A stretch of 64,000 bases of DNA from Locusta migratoria (lineage: Eukaryota; Arthropoda; Insecta; Orthoptera; Acrididae), in the NCBI GenBank assembly GCA_026315105.1, contig CM048744.1, positions 372,399,159-372,463,158 on the forward strand, given 5' to 3'. This document shows, in pieces, positions 10,660-21,427 of the stretch. The translations under genes were made by a program, and so were the position numbers. The notes below the pieces were generated by a model. The model was not told the origin of the DNA. It worked only from the letters and a program-made list of their open reading frames with translations, and made no database searches. Every line of letters begins with the position of its first letter. The stretch's first letter is position 1.

Positions 10660-11560
10660 ATGAGTGCAAAGTTTCTGACTTGCCGTAAAGTTGTCATTTC
10701 TGATGTATGGTGTGATGGGTGCAGTAATTTTTTTCCATTGGGGTGACTAGTGAAGTGGGAATGGGGCAAGAGAGCAAGAATCACTAGTGGTTTTGTAGGA
10801 ATTGCAGTTGGGATAGGAAGATAGTGGAACAGGAGGGAAAAGTGCTGCCCTTTAGGATGAATTAGATAAGGCCAAGAGGGATCTGATCAGGTTAAGAATG
10901 GAGAAGAGTACAGAGGGGTGAGAAGTGGTAACAGCTGGAAGAAAAGGGTCAGAACTCTATCAGACAGCTTTGTGGTGAATGTGGAATATACGTTTGACCC
11001 ATTGCTTCAGTTAGAACTGATGAGCCTCAGACAGAAGTAGATGTAGACACAGCTAAACAAGCATAAGAATCAGCAAAAAGAAGTTTTGTTGTTACGTAGT
11101 TCTCATGCCCGAGGTGTGAGCCACCTCCTGCAGGATAAATTAAGAACAGAATACCAGCTCACAAGTTTCTTCAAACCTAGTGCTGGCTGGGGTCAAGTGA
11201 CAGAGGATTTAGGTTCACTATGTATAGATTTCACCAAGGAAGACACCATGGTTTTTATGGGTGATCCGTGGAATGGTACTGACAGAGATCTGGGGTTCAA
11301 CACACAGTGTGACCTGGCAAAGATTTCATCAGCATTGGTGCATACCAGTGTTGAGTTTGTGTCTGTTCTGCCGCACCATGACTGACCTAATTTGAACTCT
11401 TCTGTCAGGAGAGTTAATTTGGAGTTGGAATGGCTACAGGTGTGGGGTCACACACTGGTGTGTTTCCTGTCAATTCACTCAGTAGGTGGGATTATACTAG
11501 GAATAGCTAACCCCTCAACAGAAAAGGGAAGGGTGAACTGGCTGAGCTAATAGCAGGAAG
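10660..11560 (+). pseudogene. LINE ORF1 fragment (SGNH/esterase-like)
   Basis: The best part is 11086-11385: LLLRSSHARGVSHLLQDKL, then SAGWGQVTEDLGSLCIDFT and DTMVFMGDPWNGTDRDLG. The GS-H pattern and downstream DPWN resemble the esterase-like ORF1 of some CR1-group LINEs. A cysteine-bearing start at 10660 (CRKVVISDVWCDGC) may be the remains of its zinc finger. Stops interrupt both ends. Confidence 0.65.
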
Positions 11561-12174
11561 CTTAAGGGGGGCAGGGGGCGGGGGAAGCACTGACATAAGT
11601 GGTAATATACGAGTGGTTACAGGTTTTAGAGCAGTTGTTTTTACGATAGGCAGGACAAAAAGAATTCAAATTCTAAGAGAGATGAGTATTGATACAAACC
11701 TTCAGTTGAAAAGTAACTAAACAGAATAATTCTGACACACTGAATCAGAAAACACAGCTGTTGGTTAATAATTCTCATTAATTACCAGAAATTTTATTTC
11801 CACTCAGTTGTATCAGTCAATGTAAAATGCCAACTATCATTAGTGCATCAGAATATTAGACAGCTAAGAAGTAAAATCAATTAACTACTTATCTGCATTA
11901 CTGAATTAGAGGCATCCGACCCAGTTGACATAATCTGCATCTCTGAACATCATGTGACCACTAGTATAAACTTGCTAAGGACTGCAGGATTTAGATCACC
12001 TTCACACACTTGTAGTGCGGAAATGGAGGTAGGAGGAGTTGCCACATTCATTAGAAATTGTTATAAATATTATAGACGAAAAATTCCTAGCAGGAAAAAT
12101 ATATATAAAAAATAGATAAAGATTACTCCCCAGGCGAAGGAGCACAGGTAGTGATAGTAGCACAAATAAATAAA

Positions 12175-12190
12175 AACACACACACACACA

Positions 12191-12246
<56 letters not shown>
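12175..12246. repeat. (CA)n microsatellite inside PLE repeat
   Basis: About 35 CA units with one CC interruption. Confidence 0.97.
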
Positions 12247-12251
<5 letters not shown>

Positions 12252-12281
12252 CTAGCTTTCACAGCCTAGCTGCTTCTTCGG
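12252..12281 (-). ncRNA. Hammerhead-like motif in PLE insert
   Basis: Minus strand: CCGAAGA, A, GCAGC-TAG-GCTGT, GAAA, GCTAGC. The stem II arms pair with one G-U; the core has C for U at its second position. GCTAGC after GAAA is palindromic. Confidence 0.45.
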
Positions 12282-12720
12282 GCAGAAGGGAAGGAGAGGG
12301 GAAAAGGAAATTATGAGGGTTTTAAGGGAGTGGGTAAGGAGCCATTCCAATCCCGGGACAGGAAAGACACCTTGGGAAATTGTTATAAATTTAATAACAT
12401 AGATATTCATAAAATTTGCCTAGAGCAGCATATGGAAATGTGCAAAAGAAGAATAATTTCATAATAAATCATTTAAGTGTGTACAGAGTACCAAATGGTA
12501 GCTTTAATTTGTTGAAAACTCTCCCAGTCAGAAATTATTGCAGTCAGTAGCAGTGCCATTTAACTTCATTCATACTGTTAACATTCCAACTAGGATAGGA
12601 AAGGGCTCAAAGACAACCACTGATAGTGGGCCATATGAATAAAACAGAGTATCTACTATATAATCTGGATTCCAGAGGACATGCTCAGGTTAACATTAAT
12701 AAAGTGAGTCAGAGAATAAA

Positions 12721-13500
12721 TCAAAAAGTCAGTATAAATTTGAAAACTTAATAAATCACAGAATAATGTAGATAGAGAGGTAAAAATTGACACACATGCT
12801 TGGAATGACATGGAGTTTTATAAGACCAAAAAGTTCAAAAAGTTCGACAGATGGTGCTTCATCTGATCAGAAAAACAATAATTAGCATAACAAATTAAGA
12901 CAAAGCAAAGATGATGTTCTTTACAGGAAATGCTCAATATGTTCACCATCATTCCTCAACAATAGCTGTAGTTGAGGAATAATGTGAACAGCACTATAAA
13001 GCATGTCCAGAGTTATGGTGAGGCATTGGCGCCGGATGTTGTCTTTCAGCAACCCTAGAGATGTCAGTCAATCACGATACACTTGCGACTTCAGGTAACC
13101 GCAAAGCCAATAATCGCATGGACTGAGGTCTGGGAACCTGGGAGGCCAAGCTTGACGAAAGTGGCAGCTGAGTATACGATCACCACCAAATAATGCGCAC
13201 AAGAGATCTTTCACCTGTCTAGCAATATTGGGTGGAGTGCCATCCTGTATAAAAATCATACGGTCCAGCAGGTGTTTATCAGCCAGGCTGGGGATGATGC
13301 GATTCTGTAACATATTGGCATACCTCTCACCCGTCATGGTAGTAGTTACAAAACCAGAATCACACACCATCTGTCGAACTATTCTTTTTTTTTTTTCTAG
13401 TAGAACCCCATGTCATTCCAAGCCTGTGTGTCAATTCTTACCACTCTATCTACATTATTCCATGATTTATTAAGTTTTCATATTTATACTGACTTTTTGA
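12721..13500. repeat. Inverted duplication of LINE sequence around a mariner remnant
   Basis: 12721-12822 and 13408-13500 are inverted copies (from TCAAAAAGTCAGTATAAAT to its complement), with about ten differences. The mariner fragment lies between them. The LINE flank was apparently copied in reverse during a repair or template-switch event. Confidence 0.75.
12823..13407 (-). pseudogene. Mariner-type transposase fragment
   Basis: Minus strand 13068-13370 reads FVTTTMTGERYANMLQNRII, MIFIQDGTPPNIARQVKDLL, then FPDLSPCDYWLCGYLKSQVY, and after a stop SLGLLKDNIRRQ. These are the second and third acidic-residue regions (QDG, PDLSPCD) of a Tc1/mariner transposase. The N-terminal half and terminal repeats are missing. 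Confidence 0.85.
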
Positions 13501-13799
13501 TCACTCGGTACTTCAACTTCTTTGAGAATACACTTTTCAGCGTGTGACACTCATGATTATATATAGTGACAAGAGTGATGCCAGAGGAATGTTTTCATTA
13601 CTGACATAGAAATGAAAGACAAGTGGATTCAGTTGCTTGTTTTCCAGTTTGTTTGGAGAACATATTTACAGCTGACTGAGTTTAGTGATATTGTAAGTTA
13701 CTTGTGTAACCAGTCTTTAATCACTGTAACATTTCCAGAACGGTTAAAATACGCTTAAGTTAAGTCATTGTATAAGAAAGGAGATAAATTCCATTAAAC

Positions 13800-14790
13800 T
13801 TCCTTCCAATATCACTTACAACTGCATTCGCAAAAATTTTAGAAAAGACAATGTACAGTCATCATCTTAAAAATCTGAGCACTAATAAAATATTATCCAT
13901 GTCACAATTCGGATTTCAAAAGTGCTTTGATATTGAAAAGGCTTTCTACACACACGATGAGAATGCACTTAATTCATTAGACAATAAATTACAGGCCACT
14001 GGTATATTTCGTGATCTGTCAAAGGCATTTGACAATATCCTTTTGAGCAAATTAGAATATTATGATATAACAGGAAATGATGCAGAATGGTTCAAATCTT
14101 ATATCTCTAACAGGAAACAAAGGGTGTACATAGGATATAGTTGAATACTAAACAAACAGGCTTCATCCAATAGGGAACTAACAACATGTAAGGTCCCCCA
14201 AGGTCCCATCTTAGGGTCCCTGCTTTTTCATATATATATCGATGACCTTTTATCAGCAACATCACCAGATGACTAGTTTGTTTTATTTGCAGATGACACC
14301 AACATTGCAATAAATAATACATCAAATATAGTCTTACAAAGGTTAGCTAATGAATTTTCATGGACATTAATAAATGGTTTCTAGCCAATTCTCTGTCACT
14401 AAACCTTGAAAAAATGTACTATATTCAGTTTACGACTTTAAGAAGGTTTCCTGACAGTATATGTCTTAAGTATGACAACAAGGAGATAGAAGAAGTTGAC
14501 AGTGTAAATTTCCTGGGACTACAGGTTGATGATAAATTTGACTGGGAGGAGCATACTACAGAATCGCTGAAGCACCTAAACAAGTCCCTGTTTGCTATGT
14601 TAATGTCATCAGACACCAGAGATATAAAAATAAAAAAAGCTAGTGTATTACATGTGTACTTTCACTCCACAATGCTACATGGGATTATTTTCTGTGGCAA
14701 CTCATCAGGCTAAGCTAAAGTTTTGCTGATCAAAAACATCCTGCAGAGGGTTATTTAATAAACCAAGGGTATTAACTACTGCTCCCAATA
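13800..14790 (+). pseudogene. LINE reverse transcriptase fragment
   Basis: Successive frames give MSQFGFQK, IFRDLSKAFDNILLSKLEYY, VPQGPILGSLLF, FVLFADDTNIAINN (the FADD catalytic box), LANSLSLNLEKMYYIQFTT, then VNFLGLQVDDKF and STMLHGIIFCGNSSG. This is the palm-to-thumb part of a CR1/jockey-type RT. At least three frameshifts or stops. Confidence 0.85.
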
Positions 14791-15157
14791 CATTCATTCT
14801 CTACTGAAATTTGTCATTAAAATGTATTTCTTTTTCAAACCAATTGCTCAGTTCATAGAATCAATACTAGAAACAAAAATAACTTTCACAAAGATTTAAA
14901 TTTACTTACTCTGGCTCAGAAAGATGGCCACTAGTCAGCAATACACATTGTCAATACCATGTCAGCAGCCATAAAAAATTTAACTCACAATAAAGTTGTT
15001 TGAAAAGAATCTATGAGATTTTTTGGTGGCCAACTCCTTCTCCTCCATTGATGAATTTCTTAGCAGAAGTGGTTGAGGTATGTTATTGTATGTGAATATT
15101 GTGTTCAGTCTAACTTCAGTATTACTCTTGTGGAGTAATGTGATCACTGTAAACATA

Positions 15158-15164
<7 letters not shown>

Positions 15165-15188
<24 letters not shown>
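15165..15188. repeat. Poly-A tract at fold-back edge
   Basis: A run of about 24 A abuts the left arm of the fold-back. Confidence 0.9.
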
Positions 15189-15273
15189 CCAATATTTTGA
15201 AAGGACAGGTTTCTACTCACCACGGACATCCAACAAGTCGCAAAAAGAATAAACAAAACTGAAGCTGCCACAG

Positions 15274-15275
<2 letters not shown>

Positions 15276-15331
<56 letters not shown>
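15276..15331. repeat. (CA)n microsatellite
   Basis: About 28 CA units, complementary to the GT tract at 15411. Confidence 0.97.
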
Positions 15332-15336
<5 letters not shown>

Positions 15337-15407
15337 ACACAAACCCAACCGCCATCTCCAGCTGCTGCAGCCGAGTTTAGCCACAGCAGCCAGAGAAGTT
15401 AGTTGGG

Positions 15408-15410
<3 letters not shown>

Positions 15411-15476
<66 letters not shown>

Positions 15477-15505
15477 GTGTGCGCGCGCGCGCGCGTGCGC
15501 GCGAG
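15411..15505. repeat. (GT)n/(GC)n microsatellite
   Basis: A long GT run changing to GCGCGC, a potential Z-DNA-forming alternating purine-pyrimidine tract. Confidence 0.95.
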
Positions 15506-16154
15506 CGCATCTGCGTGCACGCGCATGTGTTCTCTGTGACAGATGAAGGCTTAACAGCTGAAAGGTTCAGTTTTGTTTATTCTTTTATGTGTGCCTTTTT
15601 GTGACTTGTCGGACACCTCTGTGGTGAGTAGCGACCTATCCTTTCCAAAATATTGTTGAACAGGTTCAACATTTAATAAGTTTTATGTCCTTTAAATGGT
15701 AAATACCTTTAAGATATTGTTTTTGTGATCACTTCCATATCCACAAGAGTGACTACATTTGGGTTCTGTGGAAGTTACATTAAAATATATGCTCTCATTT
15801 TGTAAGTATTTATTGTGTATTTTATTCTGACATTTTCTGCACCCAAGAGGATCTCCTCAATTTGGACCCACTGCAATGAAAGGTACATCTAATCTAATCT
15901 ATAACATTTGCAATTTCCTTTGGAAACTGATTCTGTAACAAGCTACTTTAAAATAAAACATTTTAATCCTTCAATTATAACTATTAATTAGCTAGTATAT
16001 GTAAATCCAATTTTTTTCACAAATTGATAATTTTTGCACACAGAGCCTTGTTTATTTCAAATATTCAGTTACAATTAAAATAATGAGTAAATAGTGTAAT
16101 ACTGTTACATCAGAAACATTTACAACCATGAAATATTTAATTTCAGTTACTTAC

Positions 16155-16396
16155 TTGAGTCTTGGGTGGAAAGTGATGCAGTTCAGAAATTGTGTGATTG
16201 AGACACAAAATACTCCTTTGTGATATGCTTAAGCCCATGAAGGAAGCAGAGCCATCACCACCCTTGCCGCAATGAAAGGCTTTAACAAGTTCGACAAGAC
16301 ATCTCACAAATGAGTTCAGGCGGTCTGACACAGAATCAGACCATCCTCGTATACTTGTCAATTGTGTAAGACAATCAAGCATTGAATTCAGGAATG
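16155..16396 (-). CDS. RTTN-like: Rotatin-like exon 10 of window
   Basis: Acceptor TTTCTTTCTCAG gives two bases of a split codon, and donor CAA|GTAAGT is phase 0. The peptide contains FLNSMLDCLTQLTSIRGWSD, SVSDRLNSFVRCLVELVKAF and a glycine-rich loop before LCLNHTISELHHFPPKTQ. About 8.8 kb of intron upstream of it carries an inverted PLE palindrome and a degraded PLE. Confidence 0.87.
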
Positions 16397-16608
16397 CTGA
16401 GAAAGAAAACAATATGTGGGAAAATAGTATCAAAATATCAGAGCAGTAATTTCCAAGTCTAATTCATATCAAAATTTGTGTGGACATTATTGTCTACCTT
16501 TTATCAAATTCACATTAAAAACATTATAACATTTGAACCATAGACAGGGAATACAATGGGGTAATTTGGTCAATAGTGTCTTAAATTATCTAAATGATAT
16601 TTTGCTTC

Positions 16609-16980
16609 AATAATATAGTGAGGACAGTTTACAACTCACCGCAAAGACGTGGCGACGAGCTGCGACAGGCACATACAAAAGACACACACATACAACACAT
16701 TCAGCTATCGGCCATGGCCTTCTTCAGAAAATAGAGCACTCACGCAATCACACAGGCACACAACACAGTCATACAACCATCACCTCCACCTTGGGCAGTC
16801 GGAGGTGATGGTTGTATGACTGTGTTGTGTGCCTGTGTGATTGCGTGAGTGCTCTATTTTCTGAAGAAGGCCATGGCCGATAGCTGAATGTGTTGTATGT
16901 GTGTGTCTTTTGTATGTGCCTGTCGCAGCTCGTCGCCACGTCTTTGCGGTGAGTTGTAAACTGTCCTCACTATATTATTT
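16609..16980. mobile_element. Near-perfect palindrome, PLE pseudo-LTR pair
   Basis: Arms 16609-16787 and 16801-16980 are almost identical in reverse, with a 13-bp spacer. Each arm contains the motif CTGAAGA-A-GGCC-AT-GGCC-GATA. The same terminal sequence flanks the degraded PLE at 17256-21427, so this is a pseudo-LTR pair without an internal region. Confidence 0.9.
16861..16886 (+). ncRNA. Hammerhead-like motif (right arm; mirror copy at 16702-16727)
   Basis: CTGAAGA, A, GGCC-AT-GGCC, GATA, GCTG. The 2-nt loop is too tight for all four pairs, so the hairpin would partly open, and GATA replaces GAAA. A degenerate member of the motif family. Confidence 0.4.
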
Positions 16981-17351
16981 ATTCCAACCTGGACTTTCCA
17001 TTATTATATGATATTTTGCTTCCTATTGTGTGTCCACAATATTACATCCATTCAATAGCTTCACAACCCATGTGTGTGTGTTAAGCTGCTACTTTTGCTC
17101 ATATATACAATAATACACTATATGTGTTTAATTGGTAGTTATACAATAAAATAAAAAGAATTGTAATTGAGTTCCCCATAATCATGCTGCTTCTTTAATA
17201 TAAGTGTATTATAAATTATGTTGCTAAATTTTACATGAAAAGTCCAAGTTGGAATCAACAATATAGTAATAGAACAGTTTACAGCTCACTGCAAAGGCGT
17301 GACGATGAGCCATGACCGGCACATAAAAAAAATCACACTGACATATTGTAC

Positions 17352-18335
17352 AGCCCACTTTAGATTTGTAGTTTTGGACCAAAATAATAATCTAAATAAT
17401 AAAAAATTAATTAATAAGAGTGTCTGAAACCATTTTAGGGGAAAAAAAAATTAGGTAGTGGTAGGTTCCAAACCTTCGACCTTTAGCGTCATAGCCCAAC
17501 GCCTTGCCCACTTCGCTATGGTATCACTCAAATCATAAGTCCTTTAATCTTACACTATTAATGGCCGTTGTCAACTGATGCTAATATGGCATTTGTAAAC
17601 AGATTATCATTTATCGTGCGAAGAACGATGTGATTTCATTAATTCTTCAATGCGCCATTGCTTCGAAATGACAATGTGTAAGTTACAATAATCATCAAAT
17701 ACGCAACGCAAGATGGCCTATGCCAGAGAGAGTTCTGGGCGAGGAATGTCACGTGACATCTCCGAACGGCCGGTTTTCGTTAATTCAATTGAGGGTGTCA
17801 AATCTCTGTTATTTTTGCAAATATGTCTCAAACGATCGAGATATGAAAAAAACATAAGGGAGCTAAGTTGTAGAGAATTTTCTCCTCTACCAATTAGGTT
17901 ATTCAATTTTCGTGTCAGATAAACGGTCTGTTTGCAATTACAATTATATTAGAAACGGCTTTTTTTTTGTATTACTACCGTATTTTTTGTCCGAAAAATT
18001 TGAAAAAGGGAGGTTCTGGTCTCTCGCGGCCTACAATCATGTCTGTAAAATTTGGTGCTGATCGGTTGAACGGTTCATCTTAAAAACATAGAACACATTA
18101 CGGACAGACAGACATACATCCCAAAATTGCCGTTATTTTTGCAAATATCTTTGAAACGCTACAAGATATGAAAAAAACATAAGAGAGCAAAGTTGTAGAG
18201 AATTTTATCCTCTACAAACGAGGTTATTCAATTTTCATGTCAGATGAATAGTTAAGCCATTATTTTCATTTAAATTTTGAGCTGTCAAAAGACGATCACA
18301 AAGGCCCACTTTTAGTGTTACTACCGTAACCTACA
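17352..18335. mobile_element. MITE-like insertion in the PLE end, with internal direct repeats
   Basis: Bounded by GCCCACT on the left and its complement AGTGGGC on the right (imperfect terminal repeats). Inside, 17805-17925 and 18130-18250 are direct copies of about 120 bp (TTATTTTTGCAAATAT.., GTTGTAGAGAATTTT). No transposase is seen, so it is non-autonomous. Confidence 0.6.
17463..17530 (-). mobile_element. tRNA-like SINE head
   Basis: The minus strand reads TAGCGAAGTGGGCAAGGCG (box A region) followed by GGTTTGGAACC (B box). It lacks a proper anticodon arm, so it is a SINE head rather than a tRNA gene. Confidence 0.5.
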
Positions 18336-18660
18336 GTGGGCCAAAAGGCACACACATACATCATTTCCAACTAATGGCCATGGCCTTCTTCAAAAATAGA
18401 AACATTCACGCAGTCACACAGGCACACAACACAGGCACACAACACAGTCACACAACCGTCATCTCTGGCTGCCACACTTCGAATCATGCTCTGCGGTGGG
18501 GAAAGAGTGGTTGGGGTGAGAATAGGAAGGTTGTGTCATTGTGGTGAAGATGGATACAGCACAGCCTTCCAGAGTATGTACGCATTAGATGGGAGGACTG
18601 AGCTGCAGCTGAGGGATGGCATGGGAAGGCAGGTGAGTGGAGAGAATAAAAATAAAATAA

Positions 18661-18661
<1 letters not shown>

Positions 18662-18701
<40 letters not shown>
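18662..18701. repeat. (CA)n microsatellite
   Basis: About 20 CA units at the end of the PLE coding remains. Confidence 0.97.
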
Positions 18702-18703
<2 letters not shown>

Positions 18704-18739
18704 CACTCAAAATAGAAGAGGTTAAGGATAGAGAGGTGG

Positions 18740-20935
18740 GAACTGTAGGGTGTAACTCCCATCTGTGCAATTCAGAAAAGCTGGTGGTGGGTGGGAGGAT
18801 CCACATGCCTCAGGTTGTGAAGCAGACATTGAAATCAAGTACATGTTTTGCTGGATGTTGTAGCACAGGGTGTTTCACCTTGTTTTTGGCCACAGTTTGG
18901 TTGTGGCCATTCATTCTAATGGATAGATGGTTAGTCATCATGCCAGTATAGAAAGCTGTGCAGTGATTGCAGTACAGTTGGTAAATTACATGGCTGCTCT
19001 CACAGGTGGCCCGGCCTCTGATAGGGTAGGATAAGCCTCTGGCAGGACTGGAATAGGAAGTGCTGGGTGGGTGGATTCGACAGGTCTTGCAACAGGGTCT
19101 TCCACAGGGATATGATCCCTGTGGCAGTGAGCTGGTTTTGGGGTGGCATAGGAATGGACTAGGATGTTATGGAGGTTGGGAGGGCAACTGAACACCACTT
19201 TACAAGGGGTGGGAGAGATCTTGGACAGGATGTGTCTCATTTTTGGGCATGAGGTCAGAAAATCAAAACCTTGGCGAAGGATGGAATTCAGTTGTTTGAG
19301 ACCATGTAAGAACTGGGTGACAAGAGGAATGCTCTTTTGTGGATGGTTACTCTTGGTAGGAGGAGGATTTGGAATGTGTGGGGATATGGCACGAGGATCT
19401 GTTTTTGGACTAGGTCTGTGAGGTATTTTCTATCCATGAAGGCCTTGGTGAGACCCTCAGCATATTGAAAAAGTGAGTTCTTTTCACTGCAGATGTGCCG
19501 TCCATGGGTGATCAGGCTGTAAGGGAGGGTTTTTTTGATGTGGAAGGGATGGCAACTGTTGAAGTGCAAGTACTGTTAGTGGTTGGTAGGTTTCATATGG
19601 ATGAAAGTGTGCATGGAGCCACCAGTGAGGTGGAGGTCGGCATCCAGGAAAGTGGCATGGTGGGTTGAGGAAGAACAGGTGAAGTGGATGGGGGAGAAGG
19701 AGTTGAGGTTTTGAAGGAAGGAGGATAGGGCGTACGGGCCCCGAGTCCAGATCATGAATATATCATTAATAAACCTAAATGAGGCAAAAGGTTTGGGGTT
19801 TTGGAATGCTAGGAGGGATTCCTCCAGACAGCCCATAAACAGGTTGGCAAAGAATGATGCCAGATGGGTGCCAATGGCTGTGCCACAGATTTGATGGTAA
19901 ACTTTCCCCTCAAAGGAAAATAGTTGTTAGTTAGGATAAAGTTGGTTAGGGTTTTAATAAGGAATGGGGTATCAGGCTTGAATTCAGAGGGACATTGGGA
20001 GAGGTAATGTTCGAGTGCAGCAAGGCCATGGGCATGTGGGATCTTGGTGTATAAGGAAGTGGCATCCACTGTGACAAGTAGTGATGCAGGAGCTAAAGGG
20101 GTGGGGATAGTGCAGAGTCGGTGAAGGAAGTGGTTTGTAACCTTAATATGGTAGGATATTTTGGACAATTGGCTGAAGGTGTTGGTCAAGAAGGGCTGAA
20201 ATTCTTTCGGTAGGAGCACAGTAGACAGCCTCAATTGGGCATCCAGGATTGTTTTGTGTATGGATTTTGGGGAGCATGTAGAAGGTGGGTGTGGGGGGGG
20301 GGGCTGTTGGGGTGATGAGGAAGATGGATTCAGTGGAGCACTTCAGGGAGGGGCTGTAGGATTTACCAGGAATTGGTCATCTTGTTGGACTTCGGGGATG
20401 GGGTAATTCCGGCACAGCTTGTAGGTGGGAGAATCAAAGAGTTGGCGGAGCCCTTCTGCCAGGTAGTCACTGTGATCCATAACTACAGTGGTGGAACTTT
20501 TATTTGCTGGAAGGATGAGATGGGAGTGCAGGGGGATGGTTGGATGTTGGATGGTAGTATGAACTGGGATGAACAAGTTTCTATGTTGGGATTAGGTTGG
20601 CTACAGTCAGAGGGATTGGTGGCGAAGTAGTTTTCCACCATAGGGATCGGGAAAAGATGAGTAGGTCTTTGATGAGACAAACATATTGAATTGGGGTGTA
20701 AGGCTGAAGGTAAGACCTTTGGATAAAACGGAAAATTCAGAGAGGTTAAGGTTTTTTGTGGACAGCTAACCACAGTATTCTGGGGTTGTTTTGGAATTGG
20801 ATGCTGTAGAGTTTTGGTAGGGAGTTTGGAAGGATGAGGTAGGTTCAAAAGGTCAGTTAAGCAAGATCTGCTTGCTATTAGGGGTTCACGAGGAGGAACA
20901 CTCCCCCCCCCCCACTCCCATCTCATTCCTCCCAT
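18740..20935 (-). pseudogene. Penelope RT/GIY-YIG polyprotein pseudogene
   Basis: Minus-strand order: N-terminal part (20343-20935, with HLILPANKSSTTVVMDHSDY), RT core (19809-20234: LLVTVDATSLYTKIPHAHGL, NFILTNNYFPLRGKF), catalytic box FRFINDIFMIWT (19576-19836), thumb MHFNSCHPFHIKKTLPYSL (19288-19569), linker VVFSCPPNLHNILVHSY (18986-19240), then GIY-YIG remains NHLSIRMNGHNQTVAKNK. The usual FIDDIF is FINDIF here, so a catalytic aspartate is lost. Several frameshifts. Inactive. Confidence 0.9.
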
Positions 20936-21074
20936 CTAATACGTACATAATCTGGAAGACTGTGCTGTATCCATCCTCACCACCGTGACACAACCTTGCT
21001 ACCCCCCTCCCCTCCCCTCTTTTCACACCGTAGAGCACGATTCGAAATGTGGCAGCCAGAGATGATGGTTGTGT

Positions 21075-21263
21075 TAAAAAGCGTTCAAATGTTTGTACGT
21101 CTATGGGACTTAACTACGGGGTCATCAGTCCCTAAACTTACAAACTACTTATGAACTAACTAAGACCAAGGACAGCACAAATATCCACGCCCGAAGAGGG
21201 ATTCGAACCCCCGACTGTTGTGGCCATGCAGACCATGACTGAAGCGCCTCAGTCCCCTCGGCC
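21075..21263 (-). mobile_element. tRNA-headed SINE with 11-bp target duplication
   Basis: GATGGTTGTGT at 21064-21074 is repeated at 21264-21274. The minus strand has a B box (GGGGGTTCGAATCCC) and tRNA-like head; the plus strand has the body TGGGACTTAAC..GGTCATCAGTCCC. A diverged copy of the same family lies at 41566-41770. It split the right terminal repeat of the PLE after that had inserted. Confidence 0.85.
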
Positions 21264-21427
21264 GATGGTTGTGTGACTGTGTGATTGCGTGGATGTTCCT
21301 ATTTCTGAAGAAGGCCATGCCGATAGCTGAAAATGTTGTATGTGTGTGCCTTTTTTATGTGCCTGTCACAGCTAGTTGTCACGTCTTGGTGGTGAGTCGT
21401 GAACTGTCCTATTACTATATTGTATAT

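Larger units (their letters stand above)
12069..12376 (-). mobile_element. PLE-derived insertion with 14-bp target duplication
   Basis: AAATTGTTATAAAT occurs at 12055-12068 and again at 12377-12390, flanking the insert exactly. The insert resembles one arm of the 51316-51934 palindrome: CCCGGGATTGGAATGGCTCC on the minus strand, a CA tract, and a hammerhead-like motif. It is therefore a solo terminal repeat. Confidence 0.82.
11830..12660 (+). pseudogene. LINE endonuclease fragment, interrupted
   Basis: The plus strand reads HQNIRQLRSKIN, then VDIICISEHHVTTSINLLRT and GGVATFIRNCYK: the N-terminal half of an apurinic-type endonuclease. After the insert at 12069-12376 it resumes as NCYKFNNIDIHKICLEQH and IISVYRVPNGSF. 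Stops are present. Confidence 0.7.
15190..15655. mobile_element. PLE-type fold-back element
   Basis: 15190-15275 (CAATATTTTGAAAGGACAGG..) is an inverted copy of 15560-15655. The CA tract on the left and GT tract on the right extend the pairing. A ~60-bp spacer separates them. A degraded hammerhead-like sequence (AGATGA..AGCTGAAAGG) lies near 15542. Same design as the fold-backs at 16609 and 51316. Confidence 0.75.
10660..15900 (+). mobile_element. CR1/jockey-like LINE, broken and multiply interrupted
   Basis: Pieces of one LINE lie in order on the plus strand: ORF1 (10660-11560), endonuclease (11830-12660), reverse transcriptase (13800-14790) and a 3' tail (15683-15900). Three insertions or rearrangements cut it: a PLE-type repeat at 12069-12376 with a 14-bp duplication, a mariner remnant between inverted LINE arms at 12721-13500, and a PLE fold-back at 15190-15655. 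Every coding part has stops. Clade is inferred from ORF1 type and RT character. Confidence 0.75.
17256..21427 (-). mobile_element. Degraded full-length Penelope-like retroelement
   Basis: Internal minus-strand frames from 20935 down to about 18740 encode PLE reverse transcriptase and GIY-YIG parts. Inverted related repeats lie at both ends: the left one (17262-17351 and 18336-18480) is cut by a MITE-like insert, and the right one (21036-21427) is cut by a SINE. Terminal repeats carry the GAAGAAGGCCATG motif seen in the palindrome at 16609. PLEs integrate by RT plus GIY-YIG endonuclease. Confidence 0.85.

Noticed and set aside
12002..15604. Long frames encoding Cys-Val or His-Thr repeats (12002, 15122, 15217, 15413, also 9262, 18484, 26710)
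   Set aside because: They are translations of CA/GT microsatellites and not genes.
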